From the IMG/VR virus record IMGVR_UViG_3300042691_031580, positions 1 to 58,644 of that record: DNA of 58,644 bases; one strand, 5' to 3'. Shown piece by piece: positions 38,743-48,290 of the stretch. The translations under genes were made by a program, and so were the position numbers. Numbering within the stretch: the first letter of the stretch is position 1; each line of letters opens with the position of its first letter. A model generated the notes under the pieces. It searched no databases. It saw only the letters and a list, made by a program, of their open reading frames with translations, and was not told the origin of the DNA. The stretch is from a virus.

Positions 38743-40677
38743 TTAAAATAAAGCCGGATCAGCAGGATTATTTCCTAATCCATAATATGATGTAGGTTGA
38801 TATGTAATTGGATTATTGTGAGCTAATCCAAATGCACTTCCACCTTCAAAACTTATAAAACCTAAATTAGTGTTACTTCTACTTCCTCTACTAGATAATA
38901 GTTTTACTTGTCCTCTTCTGGAGATTGTCATATTAGAGGGTGATACCCACCTTGCAAATTTTTCAAAACCATCAGTAAATATAATTGTTACGTTTGTGGT
39001 ATTTGTGGATCTTACTACACAAAACCTTCCTGGTCTTCCTCCAAAAAATTCATTCATTGTTTGAGTTGTTCCACCAGTTATTGTGACTGTATCAAAAGCT
39101 ATTCTATGCATATTTACCCATCCAGCACTAGTTGCAGTAACAAGTAAAGTTGTTCCTCTAGCTATTACTGTTCCTTTTATGTAGTTTAAATTTCCGTTTT
39201 TATATAGATTTGGAAATGTAGTATTAGCTGATGCACCTAACCTATAGGTTCCTCCGGTATTAATTACTAGAGGATTTGAAAAAACAGTAGATGATCCTCC
39301 ATGTACCCAAAATCCACTACCAATTAAATTGATAGTAGCTGTTCCTTGGACTGCCCCAGAATTAGAATTTTCTAAGCTTCCGTTTACATATATACTAGAT
39401 CCATTTAAAGTTAGACCAACAGTTGCTGCAAATCTTAGGTAGGTACACCAAATATCTATAAGTATACTCCACGTACCAAAAGTTACATTAGACCCAATGT
39501 CTACTCTATTCCAGCTTGTGCCTAAGGTATCAATTGATCCTATTGCGTTTGTGATACTTAATACTCTTGGTGGTATAAATGTCCCACTTGTTAATTTAAA
39601 AGAAACATCTGTAAGAGAGCCTAAAACAAAAATATCAGTTGTAAATGTAACTAAAGGCATATCTATATCAATCAATTTCCAAGCGTTTATGGTATTGGAT
39701 GATATAGAAATTGTACCTGATGTTGTACTGGAAGTTCCTCCATTAAAGTTTAAAGTAGGTTTTGTTCCACCACCGCTTGGAACTTGAACGTTTCCTAGAG
39801 TACCGGTATATGTGTTTAAGTAAATTTTGAAATCACCAACTAAACCCAATGCTCCAGACATATTTAATGTGTTGCACCAAAGGTCGTTAGTTAAAGTTGT
39901 AGTTCCACCACCTGCTGCTATTATTATGTTCCATTTTACATTAGATCCTAGATTAAGAGTTCCTAGAGTCATGGTTAAAGTTGCTGAAGCAGCGTTCACT
40001 ACTCCAGAAGTGTATGAGAATGTACCTGTTGTACTGCTAAAGTTAACAGCTGATATAGTTATAGCATTTGCACCACTGTTTAAATTAAGATTTGTTAACG
40101 TTCCAAACTGTCCATTTAGTGTGCCCCCAGCAATCACAAACGTGGTTAAAGAAGTCACTCCTTGAAAAGGCTGGTCAACTGTATTATTGATACCAGCATT
40201 GCAAGTTATTGTTCTTCCACCAGCAAATATATTGGCTAAGGCACCTCCTACACTACCGGTATTTGTTACTACTCCACCAAAGGTACAATCTGCGGCAATT
40301 GTATATGTTTTTGACGTAGAGATGGTAATAAATCTAAATTCATTAGGCCATATATAACCATTTGGAGTATAGGTGGCTGAGACGTTATTAAATGCTAAAA
40401 ATCCTGTGCCTCCTACACCCATTCCAGCTCCAAGCGTTATGTTACCACTCACACTGATACCAAAATCCATTGTAATGGTATTTATGTAATTAGTAAAGTT
40501 TATGGTAAGACAAACTCTATTAGAAGCGTTTACTGTACAATTTGCTGAGTTTGCATCAAATATTGCATCATCAGCTGCAGTTGGAACTGCTCCATCTGCT
40601 GGTCCTCCTGTACTTAATGACCAATTAGTAGCATCTCCCCAATTTGCTCCGGCGTTTCTAAAATAGTACGTAGCCAT
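38743..40677 (-). CDS. Beta-rich tail fibre/surface protein, 644 aa
   Basis: The start ATYYFRNAGANWGDATNWSLSTGGPADGAVPTAADDAIFD is typical of phage and bacterial surface proteins with parallel beta repeats. The body is made of short repeats rich in Thr, Asn, Gly and Val, with no enzyme motif. It probably forms a fibre, spike or capsid surface structure that contacts the host. Its place between neck genes and the fibre gene supports a virion role. Confidence 0.7.
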   Translation of the reverse strand: MATYYFRNAGANWGDATNWSLSTGGPADGAVPTAADDAIFDANSANCTVNASNRVCLTINFTNYINTITMDFGISVSGNITLGAGMGVGGTGFLAFNNVSATYTPNGYIWPNEFRFITISTSKTYTIAADCTFGGVVTNTGSVGGALANIFAGGRTITCNAGINNTVDQPFQGVTSLTTFVIAGGTLNGQFGTLTNLNLNSGANAITISAVNFSSTTGTFSYTSGVVNAASATLTMTLGTLNLGSNVKWNIIIAAGGGTTTLTNDLWCNTLNMSGALGLVGDFKIYLNTYTGTLGNVQVPSGGGTKPTLNFNGGTSSTTSGTISISSNTINAWKLIDIDMPLVTFTTDIFVLGSLTDVSFKLTSGTFIPPRVLSITNAIGSIDTLGTSWNRVDIGSNVTFGTWSILIDIWCTYLRFAATVGLTLNGSSIYVNGSLENSNSGAVQGTATINLIGSGFWVHGGSSTVFSNPLVINTGGTYRLGASANTTFPNLYKNGNLNYIKGTVIARGTTLLVTATSAGWVNMHRIAFDTVTITGGTTQTMNEFFGGRPGRFCVVRSTNTTNVTIIFTDGFEKFARWVSPSNMTISRRGQVKLLSSRGSRSNTNLGFISFEGGSAFGLAHNNPITYQPTSYYGLGNNPADPALF

Positions 40678-40916
40678 TAAAAAATAATATCCTTGTTAAC
40701 TTCTATTTGTGGTATTAAAGCTTGAATTTCTAATGCTAACCTTTTCTTTTCTATTTCTGTTAACCCTCTATTAATAATATTCTGATTTATTTCATTTATG
40801 TCTTTAGGAGCAAAATGAGCTACTTCTACTTCAAATTCATCATTATATCTCACAAGCGTATATAAAAATTCTCTGTCTGTTCTTGTACTTAAAATTACAA
40901 ATTTATTTTCTTCCAT
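40677..40916 (-). CDS. Hypothetical protein, 79 aa
   Basis: A small charged protein: a beta-type first half (KFVILSTRTDREFLYTLVRYNDEFEVEVAHF) and a helical second half. It overlaps the beta-rich fibre gene by one base. Possibly a fibre assembly helper; no motif. Confidence 0.6.
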   Translation of the reverse strand: MEENKFVILSTRTDREFLYTLVRYNDEFEVEVAHFAPKDINEINQNIINRGLTEIEKKRLALEIQALIPQIEVNKDIIF

Positions 40917-40927
40917 ATTTTTTATAA

Positions 40928-41359
40928 TTAATAATTTCCTGCGAATGCTTGAGCATCAAATTGATCAAGAGGACTATTAAAGGCTGATTGGGCAACAAAT
41001 AAAGCTGAGCCTGAAGGCATATATAATGGTAAGTCAAACGTATAGATTGAAGTGGCACCAACTGTTCCAACAGCTCTTGTGACTGCACTGGTTAATACTT
41101 CGCCTACAAGAAAGCATGTACCAGAACCAGATTGATTTGTTGGTGAATAAAATATCTTGTGAGTCATGGCTGTTGTTGCTCCTGCGGAAGCGGTTGCTGA
41201 GTTACGAAACCTGACCCCATCCACTCTTGTTCCATCTAATGATGCTGTTAATAATGTTACTAAAGTTCCAGCTCCATTTGAAGCTGTTGTAGCCGCTGTT
41301 ATTCTAGCTACTCCTACGTTAGGCGTGAGTACAAAAATTGGGTTTAAATTTTGTGCCAT
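40928..41359 (-). CDS. Small virion protein, 143 aa
   Basis: Ala/Thr/Ser/Gly-rich and beta in character (ASLDGTRVDGVRFRNSATASAG; THKIFYSPTNQSGSGTCFLVGEVL; PLYMPSGSALFVAQSAFN). I recall such short proteins next to fibre genes in other phages, probably as fibre heads or decoration proteins. It is 3 bases downstream of the long fibre gene. An alternative frame (40903-41088) is a shadow. Confidence 0.65.
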   Translation of the reverse strand: MAQNLNPIFVLTPNVGVARITAATTASNGAGTLVTLLTASLDGTRVDGVRFRNSATASAGATTAMTHKIFYSPTNQSGSGTCFLVGEVLTSAVTRAVGTVGATSIYTFDLPLYMPSGSALFVAQSAFNSPLDQFDAQAFAGNY

Positions 41360-41361
41360 AA

Positions 41362-43428
41362 TTACATAAAATTATAATAATTAAAAAGTTTTGTGCTATT
41401 GTTTGCTACTGAGTTAATTGTTACTGATCCAGTACCTGATGTTGGACTTATAGTTACATTTTGTCCGGCTATAATTTGAGTGACTCCACCTCCCCCACCA
41501 CTACCTGTGTCAACTGTGATTGGAAAAGTACTTCCATCTCCTTTTGTAAAAGTTATAGTGTTTAAACTGACTGATGCTGTAGTCAGTAAACTTCCAGTTG
41601 ATACTGAAGGTCCTCCGCCGATCGCTGAAGAAGCTGTATAAAATAATTGACCTGAAGCAGTATCATATGTTATGATATGTCCTGAGCCTCCACCCTGTAA
41701 TGTACCAGATATAAATACAGACCCACTAAATTGAGTACTTCCTGATATTATTATTAAGTCTTGGGTACCGTATGTTATTGCTGGTGTGGTACCATCTGAG
41801 TAATATATTTCTCTTTTAGTTCCAAAATCAATTGATTTGTTTCCAGATGGGTCATATAATATTCCAAATTTACCATACTCTAAAGCTGGTGTTGTTCCAT
41901 CATATGATAGTAGTCTGTTCTCAAAATCAACTGATAAAAGTCCAGTTAAATCATTTAATTGGGACTGCAATTGATATTGGTTAGAAGTATCTATTTGTAA
42001 TATTTGACTGGATAGACCTGGTGGTAATCCATTTAGAGCATAAGAAGCTGTTTCTGAATAACTGCTTGAGAGACTGTATGAGGATGATTCTGCTAGTGAA
42101 CTACTTAAACTATAAGAACTTGATAAAGTATAAGATGCTGAGGTGGCGTAACTTGATGAAAGCGCATATGAAGCAGATGTAGCCTGTGATGATGAATAAG
42201 CCCAACTTGCTGTGCCTATAAGTTCTCCTGTAAATGATCCTGTAAACGAACCTGTATTGCTTAAAAATTGATCTACTCTATTTACTGTTAAGATAACTGA
42301 AGGAATACCAGGGTGTGTTCCTGAGATTGGTTCTGCTAGTAACCTCATACTGGTATCAGCTGATATCCATATAATTTGGTAGTAGTCGTTTGCTGCTGAG
42401 GTTACAAACCAGTTCCAAGCTGCTACTACTTTAGTAGAGTTCCCAACTAATGTTATAGTAGTAGCAGTGTCTGTTAAATCAATTCCATTTTTTCTTAACC
42501 AAATTACTATTTCATCGGTTCCAGAATCTGTTTTTTCTACTTGAGCAGAAAATTGAATATTATATACACCTGCATTTTTTGTCTTGATGTAAGTGTTAAA
42601 AGGATTTGTTGATCCTGATATTGATACCCCATTTGTAATATCTGTTTCGTTAAGAGACATTGAACGAGGTACGTTTGCAACAGGATTAGTTTGTGTGGTT
42701 GTATCATAAAACGATCCATAAGATCCAGTTGCGGTATTAAAAATTGTACTTCCACTTAATGTAGCACTAACTGTGACTTGGCCTAAACCATTTGTTGGAG
42801 ATAGAGATATATTTGGTCCTGCTAATAATTGTGTAACACCGCCATTTGAAGCATAAGAAGCTGTAGTTGAATATGAACTACTTAAAGCATAACTGCTACT
42901 TAAACTATATGATGAACTTAAAGCATATGAAGCAGAAGTGGCTTGTGATGATGAATAAGCCCAAGAAGCAGTACCATTAAAAATACCAGTAAATGAACCA
43001 GTAAAACTACCTGTATTGTATGAGGAAGTAAAATTATTAAATGAGGATGTAGTTACAAATGAGCCAGTATCTATAGATGTTGCGGAACCAGTATCTACAA
43101 TTATAGTAAATTGACTTGTGTCACCTTTAGTAAAAGTAATTTGGTTTAATATAGCAGAGGCTGTTACTAATAATGAACCAGTATTTGTAGGAGAACCTCC
43201 TCCTGACCCTGTGTTAACAGTAATAGGAAATGTACTCCCATCACCTTTAGTAAAGGTAATAGTATTTGAAGATACTGATGCTGTGGTTAAAAGTGAAGCA
43301 GTATTAGCGCTAGGTAATGTAACTAATGAACCAGTCCCATCATAAAATGTAGTTCCATCTGGTGTTTGTAGAACCCTTTGGTAAGTATTTTCAATATTTT
43401 GACCTGTAAAATCAAAAGGTCCAGCCAT
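41362..43428 (-). CDS. Modular tail fibre protein, 688 aa
   Basis: A fibre-type protein built from repeats. The unit TFTKGDGSTFPITV appears near residues 58 and 625 with a divergent copy near 97, and the unit GTASWAYSSSQATSASYA appears twice (nucleotides about 42960 and 42200), each followed by runs of Ser-Tyr-Ala/Leu pairs. The middle (residues 230-390) is a less repetitive beta domain (NVPRSMSLNETDI; VYNIQFSAQVEKTDSGTDEIVIWLRKNG), probably a receptor or trimer domain. No chaperone domain is visible at the end. Confidence 0.75.
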   Translation of the reverse strand: MAGPFDFTGQNIENTYQRVLQTPDGTTFYDGTGSLVTLPSANTASLLTTASVSSNTITFTKGDGSTFPITVNTGSGGGSPTNTGSLLVTASAILNQITFTKGDTSQFTIIVDTGSATSIDTGSFVTTSSFNNFTSSYNTGSFTGSFTGIFNGTASWAYSSSQATSASYALSSSYSLSSSYALSSSYSTTASYASNGGVTQLLAGPNISLSPTNGLGQVTVSATLSGSTIFNTATGSYGSFYDTTTQTNPVANVPRSMSLNETDITNGVSISGSTNPFNTYIKTKNAGVYNIQFSAQVEKTDSGTDEIVIWLRKNGIDLTDTATTITLVGNSTKVVAAWNWFVTSAANDYYQIIWISADTSMRLLAEPISGTHPGIPSVILTVNRVDQFLSNTGSFTGSFTGELIGTASWAYSSSQATSASYALSSSYATSASYTLSSSYSLSSSLAESSSYSLSSSYSETASYALNGLPPGLSSQILQIDTSNQYQLQSQLNDLTGLLSVDFENRLLSYDGTTPALEYGKFGILYDPSGNKSIDFGTKREIYYSDGTTPAITYGTQDLIIISGSTQFSGSVFISGTLQGGGSGHIITYDTASGQLFYTASSAIGGGPSVSTGSLLTTASVSLNTITFTKGDGSTFPITVDTGSGGGGGVTQIIAGQNVTISPTSGTGSVTINSVANNSTKLFNYYNFM
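42040..42985 (-). repeat. Two copies of a Ser/Tyr/Ala repeat block in the fibre gene
   Basis: Blocks at about 42040-42210 and 42845-42985 encode almost the same sequence: GTASWAYSSSQATSASYALSSSY-type units. They are separated by a unique beta domain of about 200 residues. The similarity at the DNA level suggests duplication or recombination inside the gene. Confidence 0.7.
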
Positions 43429-43435
43429 AACTTAT

Positions 43436-44005
43436 TTATTTTCTTTTAGACAAATTACTCATAATTCCATCAATTACTTTTGGAAAATATGATTCTTGAA
43501 TTGGGTTTGTTTGAATATATGTTGCAATAATGTTGTTAACTTTATTTTTCTTAATTGTTAAATTATCTATATTAATATCTTCTTTAATTAACATTTTAAC
43601 TATTTTTATAACATGTTCTAATATAGGATCTTTTACTTCCTCCTTAATTCCACTCACATGTACTTTTGGTGCACTTTCCATTATCAATTCAGCATCTTGT
43701 GACTTAACTTCTACTGTTAACTTCTTGCTCGCTTCAACTACAAATTCCGATTTCCAGGGAGTAAAATACGTATCTTCTGCTATGACTTCAAGCTTAATTT
43801 CACCTTTTGTATCTCCTTCTAATAAACCTTTTAGTTTTTTAATTGGTATTGTACATTTACCATCAGAATCAATTTTTCCTTTAAATAAAAGGTTAATATC
43901 TTCCGACTCAATTATTAGTCGCGCTTGACTGTTTTTTAGTTGGGCGCCTTCTAATTTAATATTACATTCAAAAAGTTCTGTTTTATCTGTAAATAATCTA
44001 TACAT
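43436..44005 (-). CDS. Hypothetical protein with beta N-terminus and helical C-terminus, 189 aa
   Basis: Residues 1-110 look like beta-sandwich repeats (FECNIKLEGAQLKNSQARLIIES; GDTKGEIKLEVIAED). Residues 125-189 are helical and Lys-rich (HVIKIVKMLIKEDINIDNLTIKKNKVNNIIATYI). It begins one base before the end of the following gene and lies next to the fibre gene. Probably a virion or head protein; not recognised. Confidence 0.6.
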   Translation of the reverse strand: MYRLFTDKTELFECNIKLEGAQLKNSQARLIIESEDINLLFKGKIDSDGKCTIPIKKLKGLLEGDTKGEIKLEVIAEDTYFTPWKSEFVVEASKKLTVEVKSQDAELIMESAPKVHVSGIKEEVKDPILEHVIKIVKMLIKEDINIDNLTIKKNKVNNIIATYIQTNPIQESYFPKVIDGIMSNLSKRK

Positions 44006-44334
44006 TATAAATCAATTTTTATATTTATGCCTAGTACTTCTTTAGCTACTAAAGCTACGTCTGATATACGTATTTTATAATCTGTTACTTCTTTGGTTTC
44101 TTTGTATTCTTTATCCATTACTCCACACTTCATCATTAAAGTAATAAATTTTTTCTTTTTCTTTTTATCCCAATATTGGTCTTCTACTTTTCCTCCACCA
44201 CCTAAACCACCTATAACTTCAATTATTAATGCAACATCATCCCAAGTAAACGGATTGCGGCTTTGATTAGGAAATGGATTTGTTTCCCAAGCAAAATTAG
44301 CATTACCCCATTTAAATGGTATTCTTGTTGTCAT
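44005..44334 (-). CDS. Hypothetical protein, 109 aa
   Basis: Begins IPFKWGNANFAWETNPFPN, followed by TWDDVALIIEVIGGLGGGG and a Lys-rich part (WDKKKKKKFITLMMKCG), and ends with a helical VALVAKEVLGINIKI. I associate the KWGN-xF-W opening with small phage structural genes, but no function is known. It shares one base with the next gene. Confidence 0.6.
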   Translation of the reverse strand: MTTRIPFKWGNANFAWETNPFPNQSRNPFTWDDVALIIEVIGGLGGGGKVEDQYWDKKKKKKFITLMMKCGVMDKEYKETKEVTDYKIRISDVALVAKEVLGINIKIDL

Positions 44335-44405
44335 AAACGTTATTATTTTAACTTAAATTTAATTTAGTGTGATTGGTATGTAAGATAATAGGTAGTGCGT
44401 TAAAA

Positions 44406-45065
44406 TTAATTACCGTACTCATAATCGAGTATTTTACCTACCAAGTCCGATCTATGATTCTCTTTTAACTTAATCCACTTTATTTCTTCTATTTTTTTAG
44501 ATAATTCAATAGCATATGATAATCCAGTAATAGATTCTTTTGTATCCTGTTGTTCATTATCACCATTAATAACAATTTTACCAGTTTTACCTAAACGAGT
44601 TAAAATAGCTAACATTTCTGCTTTTGTTAAATTTTGAGCTTCTTCTACAATCAAAATATCATCTATTGTTTTACCTCTAATAAACTGAACTGGCATTGCT
44701 TTTATTTTCTCATCTTTAACAAGTTGAGGAATTTCTGTTGGGTTTGTACAACATTTACTAAGATTTTCTATAAATGCTTCCATATATGGATTAAATTTTT
44801 CATTTAATTCACCAGGTAAAAATCCTAAAGATTTACCTACTTCTATCGCTGCTCTTGTATTCCAAATACAGTTAACTTCTTTCTTTTTTAAAAAATCTAA
44901 TGCTGCTTGAGCGCAAACTAAACTTTTTCCTGATCCTGCTCTTCCAGTTACAATAACTATTTGATTTTCAATTATTAACCTTTTTGCTTCTTTCTGCTCT
45001 TCATTTAATTGTAAAACATTAATAGCTTTAATTTCGTTTTTTCTTTGACGATTAGGTTCTTTCAT
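44406..45065 (-). CDS. phoH: PhoH-like ATPase, 219 aa
   Basis: A P-loop ATPase of the PhoH family. Walker A is GRAGSGKS (41-48), Walker B is ILIVEEAQNLTKAEM (about 137-151), and KTGKIVINGDNEQQD is the third motif, followed by KLKENHRSDLVGKI near the end. Many T4-like marine phages carry phoH, with an unclear role. It lies between virion genes and the capsid, with its own late promoter and the capsid terminator just upstream. Confidence 0.9.
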   Translation of the reverse strand: MKEPNRQRKNEIKAINVLQLNEEQKEAKRLIIENQIVIVTGRAGSGKSLVCAQAALDFLKKKEVNCIWNTRAAIEVGKSLGFLPGELNEKFNPYMEAFIENLSKCCTNPTEIPQLVKDEKIKAMPVQFIRGKTIDDILIVEEAQNLTKAEMLAILTRLGKTGKIVINGDNEQQDTKESITGLSYAIELSKKIEEIKWIKLKENHRSDLVGKILDYEYGN

Positions 45066-45077
45066 AATGTTTGTTTA

Positions 45078-45086
45078 TTATAAATA
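45078..45086 (-). promoter_or_regulatory. Late-type promoter of phoH
   Basis: TATTTATAA followed by TAAA on the coding strand, 12 bases before the ATG at 45065. It starts directly after the capsid terminator, so phoH is an independent unit. Confidence 0.6.
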
Positions 45087-45089
45087 TGA

Positions 45090-45120
45090 ATAAAAAAAGC
45101 CGAGCTTACGGGCTCGGCTT
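45090..45120 (-). terminator. Intrinsic terminator after the major capsid gene
   Basis: A 9-bp stem AAGCCGAGC/GCTCGGCTT with a 6-base loop is followed on the minus strand by a run of T (TTTTTTT within the stem end and beyond). It is 24 bases past the capsid stop. Confidence 0.85.
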
Positions 45121-45143
45121 AATTTTATCTTACACTAAGATTA

Positions 45144-46859
45144 TTAAAGGGTATTCAAACCACTAACGTAAATCTTACCATAGAACTCAGGACGCAACAT
45201 TTTCTTAGCGTAACGAGTCATCAAACCTTTACGTGGAGTGAAGGTATTAGGATCGTACACAAGAGGCGTCATGATCAACGGAATGTATGGAGCAAACACA
45301 GCACCTGATTCAAGGAATTGTTTACCGCGGAAGCCCATCAAGATTACGTTTTCAGTCATGTATGGATTTTTGTATACAGTATAGCGGCTATTGATAGCTC
45401 CTACTTTCTGAACACCCATCGCATATTCCGTGTTAGCAGCGTCACCATTAGTATTAGCAGCGAATCCAGGAATTGATTCCAAAATTGTAGCTACTGTTGG
45501 AGAACATACTAAGAAATTTGCACCACCACGAAGTGTTAATTGGTGAATCTTGTTACTTACTTTTTGCATTTTAGTACCAAGAGTTTGGAACCAACCACCT
45601 TGAGTGTTATAGAAACCTAAACTTGCTGTAAAATCTGTTCCAGCTGCGTTTAAAACAGTATTATTAACAGCTGACCAGTACTCAGTAGCTGCGGCTGCAT
45701 CTTCAATCAACATATCAAGGATTTCGAGATCAATTTCCATAGAAATATACTCACTCATGATGTTAGTTAATTCTGCTTCAGCATCAATATTTTGGTAAGC
45801 GTTAAGATCTTGAGCAAACTCAGGAGTCCATACTGCTTTTAACTTTTTAGTCTTAGCTGTGATGGCTTGAGATTGCATCTTGATATTAATTTCTGGAATA
45901 GAAATTGTAGTTGCGCTTTGAGCATTTGGAACTGAGAATGAAGGAGCACTTGTATCTTCAAAATCACCACGATTGTTGTCAGCAGTAATTTTGTTATAGT
46001 AACAAACGAAACCAGCACCACCAGCAGCTACACCTAAAGCAGCAGAAGCTGTAAAGAAGAAACTAATAGTATTAGCTGTGTAGTTGTAAGTAGTAAATGC
46101 AGGTAAAATAGATGCTGAGGTAAATACTGAACCTGAAGTCATTACAAATGCACGAACACCATCTGGATCAAAGTTAGGTAAGAAAGTTGAAGCAGTAGCT
46201 ACAGTTACTTTATAGATTCTGTTACTTACTACTGATGCTGATAAATCAGAATCATAATTCAATTCTGCCCAAGAAGCAGTAACCATTGAACCTGTACCAG
46301 CACCTACTGTAGGTAATGTACCACCACCTGTTGAACCAGTTACAAACAATGAAGATGAAAATTGGTTAGTTGAGTAAGCAAATCTACCAGCACCATATAA
46401 ACCACCAGTTGTACCAGTTGTTTGGAAAGGAAACTGACCTGATGTGTTACGAGCACCGTAAAGTGAGTTACCAGAAGCAAATGGATTAACGTTAGTACCA
46501 TACTGGAAATCTAGGAAAAATACTAGACCTGAAGGTAAATTCATTGGCTGAACGCTAACAAATTCTTTAGCTGCTATTGATCCAAATACTTTACGTACTA
46601 ATGGAAGAGCAATGCCAGCCCAGTTTTCAGATTGACCTACAGTAAATGTACCTGCTGTAGGAGAAGCACCAGTTTGACTAGTTTCAACTACTAATTGTTT
46701 TGCTTGGTTTTCAAGAAGGATAGACATATTGTTTCTCTCAACTTCTCCCAACCCTTCAAGTAAGCCAGTTTTGACCCACTTGGACGCTAATCTACCTGCA
46801 TCACTTTGAAGTGACTTCCAAGGATTAGCGGATTCGAGTAAATTTTGAATTGTGTTCAT
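45144..46859 (-). CDS. gp23: Major capsid protein gp23-like, 571 aa
   Basis: The main head protein. The N-terminus (NTIQNLLESANPWKSL, ... MSILLENQAKQLVVE) looks like a prohead-type leader that the gp21-like protease may cut. The core has ENWAGIALPLVRKVFGSIAAKEFVSVQPMNLPSGLVFFLDFQYG, a gp23 signature, and PEFAQDLNAYQNIDAEAELTNIMSEYISMEID. The end matches PLVYDPNTFTPRKGLMTRYAKKMLRPEFYGKIYV, close to T4 gp23 ends. It follows the scaffold gene by 21 bases. Confidence 0.95.
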   Translation of the reverse strand: MNTIQNLLESANPWKSLQSDAGRLASKWVKTGLLEGLGEVERNNMSILLENQAKQLVVETSQTGASPTAGTFTVGQSENWAGIALPLVRKVFGSIAAKEFVSVQPMNLPSGLVFFLDFQYGTNVNPFASGNSLYGARNTSGQFPFQTTGTTGGLYGAGRFAYSTNQFSSSLFVTGSTGGGTLPTVGAGTGSMVTASWAELNYDSDLSASVVSNRIYKVTVATASTFLPNFDPDGVRAFVMTSGSVFTSASILPAFTTYNYTANTISFFFTASAALGVAAGGAGFVCYYNKITADNNRGDFEDTSAPSFSVPNAQSATTISIPEINIKMQSQAITAKTKKLKAVWTPEFAQDLNAYQNIDAEAELTNIMSEYISMEIDLEILDMLIEDAAAATEYWSAVNNTVLNAAGTDFTASLGFYNTQGGWFQTLGTKMQKVSNKIHQLTLRGGANFLVCSPTVATILESIPGFAANTNGDAANTEYAMGVQKVGAINSRYTVYKNPYMTENVILMGFRGKQFLESGAVFAPYIPLIMTPLVYDPNTFTPRKGLMTRYAKKMLRPEFYGKIYVSGLNTL

Positions 46860-46880
46860 TTTTGATTTTTGATTTGATTT

Positions 46881-48140
46881 TTAGTTATTTTTTAAACCCG
46901 CTAGTTCACGCATGCGAGCAAATGCGTCATTTGTAATAATTGGTTTGGTAGAAGCACCACCTAACATTTTAGAAGCTGAGCTTAATGATTCTCTAATTGG
47001 AGCTTTAGTTGTATTTGTTGTTTTCAAGCTTTCTTGTAGAGTTTCGTAAACTAATTGAGCTTCTTTTTTGGTTTTTGCTTTGTCAAACATTGTTAAAACT
47101 TTAATTTTCTGTGACTCGTTTAATGATTTGTTGCGGAAAATTTTGTTAGTGTAAAGAAGTTTAGCGTTCAAAAGATTAACTTCTTGAAGTTCAGATTGAA
47201 GAGTTTTAATAGCTCTGTAAGCTTCGTTAAGTGATTCATCAACTGAAGGAAGTTCAAGATCATCTAAACTTTTAGATGCACCTGAGCCTTTTGTACGGCC
47301 TCTTTTCCCAGCACTTGGACTACTTAAAGCATCAACATATTTAGCTAATTTTCCATCTTTTTCTAAATAACTTCTAGTTTTAGGATTATTCCAAGTAGCA
47401 ATATCCTTACCAGTTTCTTTAGCTAATTGTTGAAGATCTACTTCACCTTCATCTGCTAAAGTAGTAAACATGTTGTACAAAGAAGTACCTTTACTGGTAA
47501 CTGCATCTCTAACTAGCTTAATAGCTTGCTTAGCATTTTCTTTGTTAGCAGTATCTTTTATTTTATAAAAAGATGCCATTTCGTTAAGTGTGTCTTCGTC
47601 TAATTGCTCAGATTCTTCTTCTGGTTTGTTTTTGCGTTTTTTAGCTTCTTCAATTTCAGCTAAAATGTCATCTAAAGAAACTTCTTCTTCTTCTTCTGTT
47701 TCTACACCTTCTTCATTTTCCATACCTTCATGACCAGCTTCGAGTTCACCTGAACCGATCATGTCTTGGATTACATCTTCAATGAATGATTTAAGATCAG
47801 ATTCAGACATGTCTTCAATAGACATTTCTTCTTCTTCTTTTTCTTTAGCTTCATAAAGCTCTTCTTCCATAGGAGAGTCATCTAATTCAGCTAAAAGTTC
47901 ATCCAAAGAAATTTCTTCAATGTCACCTTCGTACATTGATTTTTCTACTTCAGTAGATCCCATTTCCTCTAATTCTTCTTCAGAAAGTTCATCCATCTCG
48001 TTAATTTTTTGAGATAATTTTTCTCTTAAGAATGGAGTAAATGATTCTTCTAAAGCAGCTTTTGCATTTGCGATAGCGGTTTCTTTAACAGCTTTAGCAT
48101 CTGCGATTGCTTCTTTAAGCAAGTCTCTGTTTGTTGCCAT
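46881..48140 (-). CDS. gp22: Prohead core scaffold gp22-like, 419 aa
   Basis: A helical, highly acidic protein (EEMGSTEVEKSMYEGDIEEISLDELLAELDD; several Glu-rich blocks to about residue 190), then a basic stretch (KRGRTKGSGASK), coiled coil (AYRAIKTLQSELQEVNLLNAKLLYTNKIFRN) and an ending FARMRELAGLKN. The segment from AYRAIKTL onward resembles the conserved end of T4-like scaffolds, and the order protease-scaffold-capsid is as in T4. Confidence 0.82.
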   Translation of the reverse strand: MATNRDLLKEAIADAKAVKETAIANAKAALEESFTPFLREKLSQKINEMDELSEEELEEMGSTEVEKSMYEGDIEEISLDELLAELDDSPMEEELYEAKEKEEEEMSIEDMSESDLKSFIEDVIQDMIGSGELEAGHEGMENEEGVETEEEEEVSLDDILAEIEEAKKRKNKPEEESEQLDEDTLNEMASFYKIKDTANKENAKQAIKLVRDAVTSKGTSLYNMFTTLADEGEVDLQQLAKETGKDIATWNNPKTRSYLEKDGKLAKYVDALSSPSAGKRGRTKGSGASKSLDDLELPSVDESLNEAYRAIKTLQSELQEVNLLNAKLLYTNKIFRNKSLNESQKIKVLTMFDKAKTKKEAQLVYETLQESLKTTNTTKAPIRESLSSASKMLGGASTKPIITNDAFARMRELAGLKNN

Positions 48141-48175
48141 TTTTCCTTAAATTTTTAAATTGTTTGTTTTGGAAA

Positions 48176-48207
48176 TACGCTTAGTGTGAATAAAATATTC
48201 AAGCGTA
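48176..48207 (-). promoter_or_regulatory. Stem-loop in the scaffold gene leader
   Basis: A perfect outer stem TACGCTT/AAGCGTA (7 bp) encloses an inner stem GAATA/TATTC (5 bp, 3-base loop) with a 5-base asymmetric bulge. It lies 35 bases before the scaffold ATG. It has no clear T tract, so a leader element is more likely than a terminator. The gene-free stretch 48141-48351 otherwise holds a terminator and AT-rich DNA. Confidence 0.45.
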
Positions 48208-48290
48208 ATAAAATTATGATCGGTAATGCCTCATAGGGTTGGGCATATTCTTATATACGTATATATAAATTTGTTCAAAGTCACAAAAAT

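Noticed and set aside
40903-41088. 61-aa minus-strand ORF overlapping the 143-aa virion protein gene
   Set aside because: It is an alternative frame of a well-formed gene with no start signal of its own.
42537-42755. 72-aa minus-strand ORF inside the fibre gene
   Set aside because: Shadow frame; the fibre frame is continuous across it.
45839-46021. 60-aa minus-strand ORF inside the capsid gene
   Set aside because: Shadow frame of gp23, with a composition unlike real genes here.
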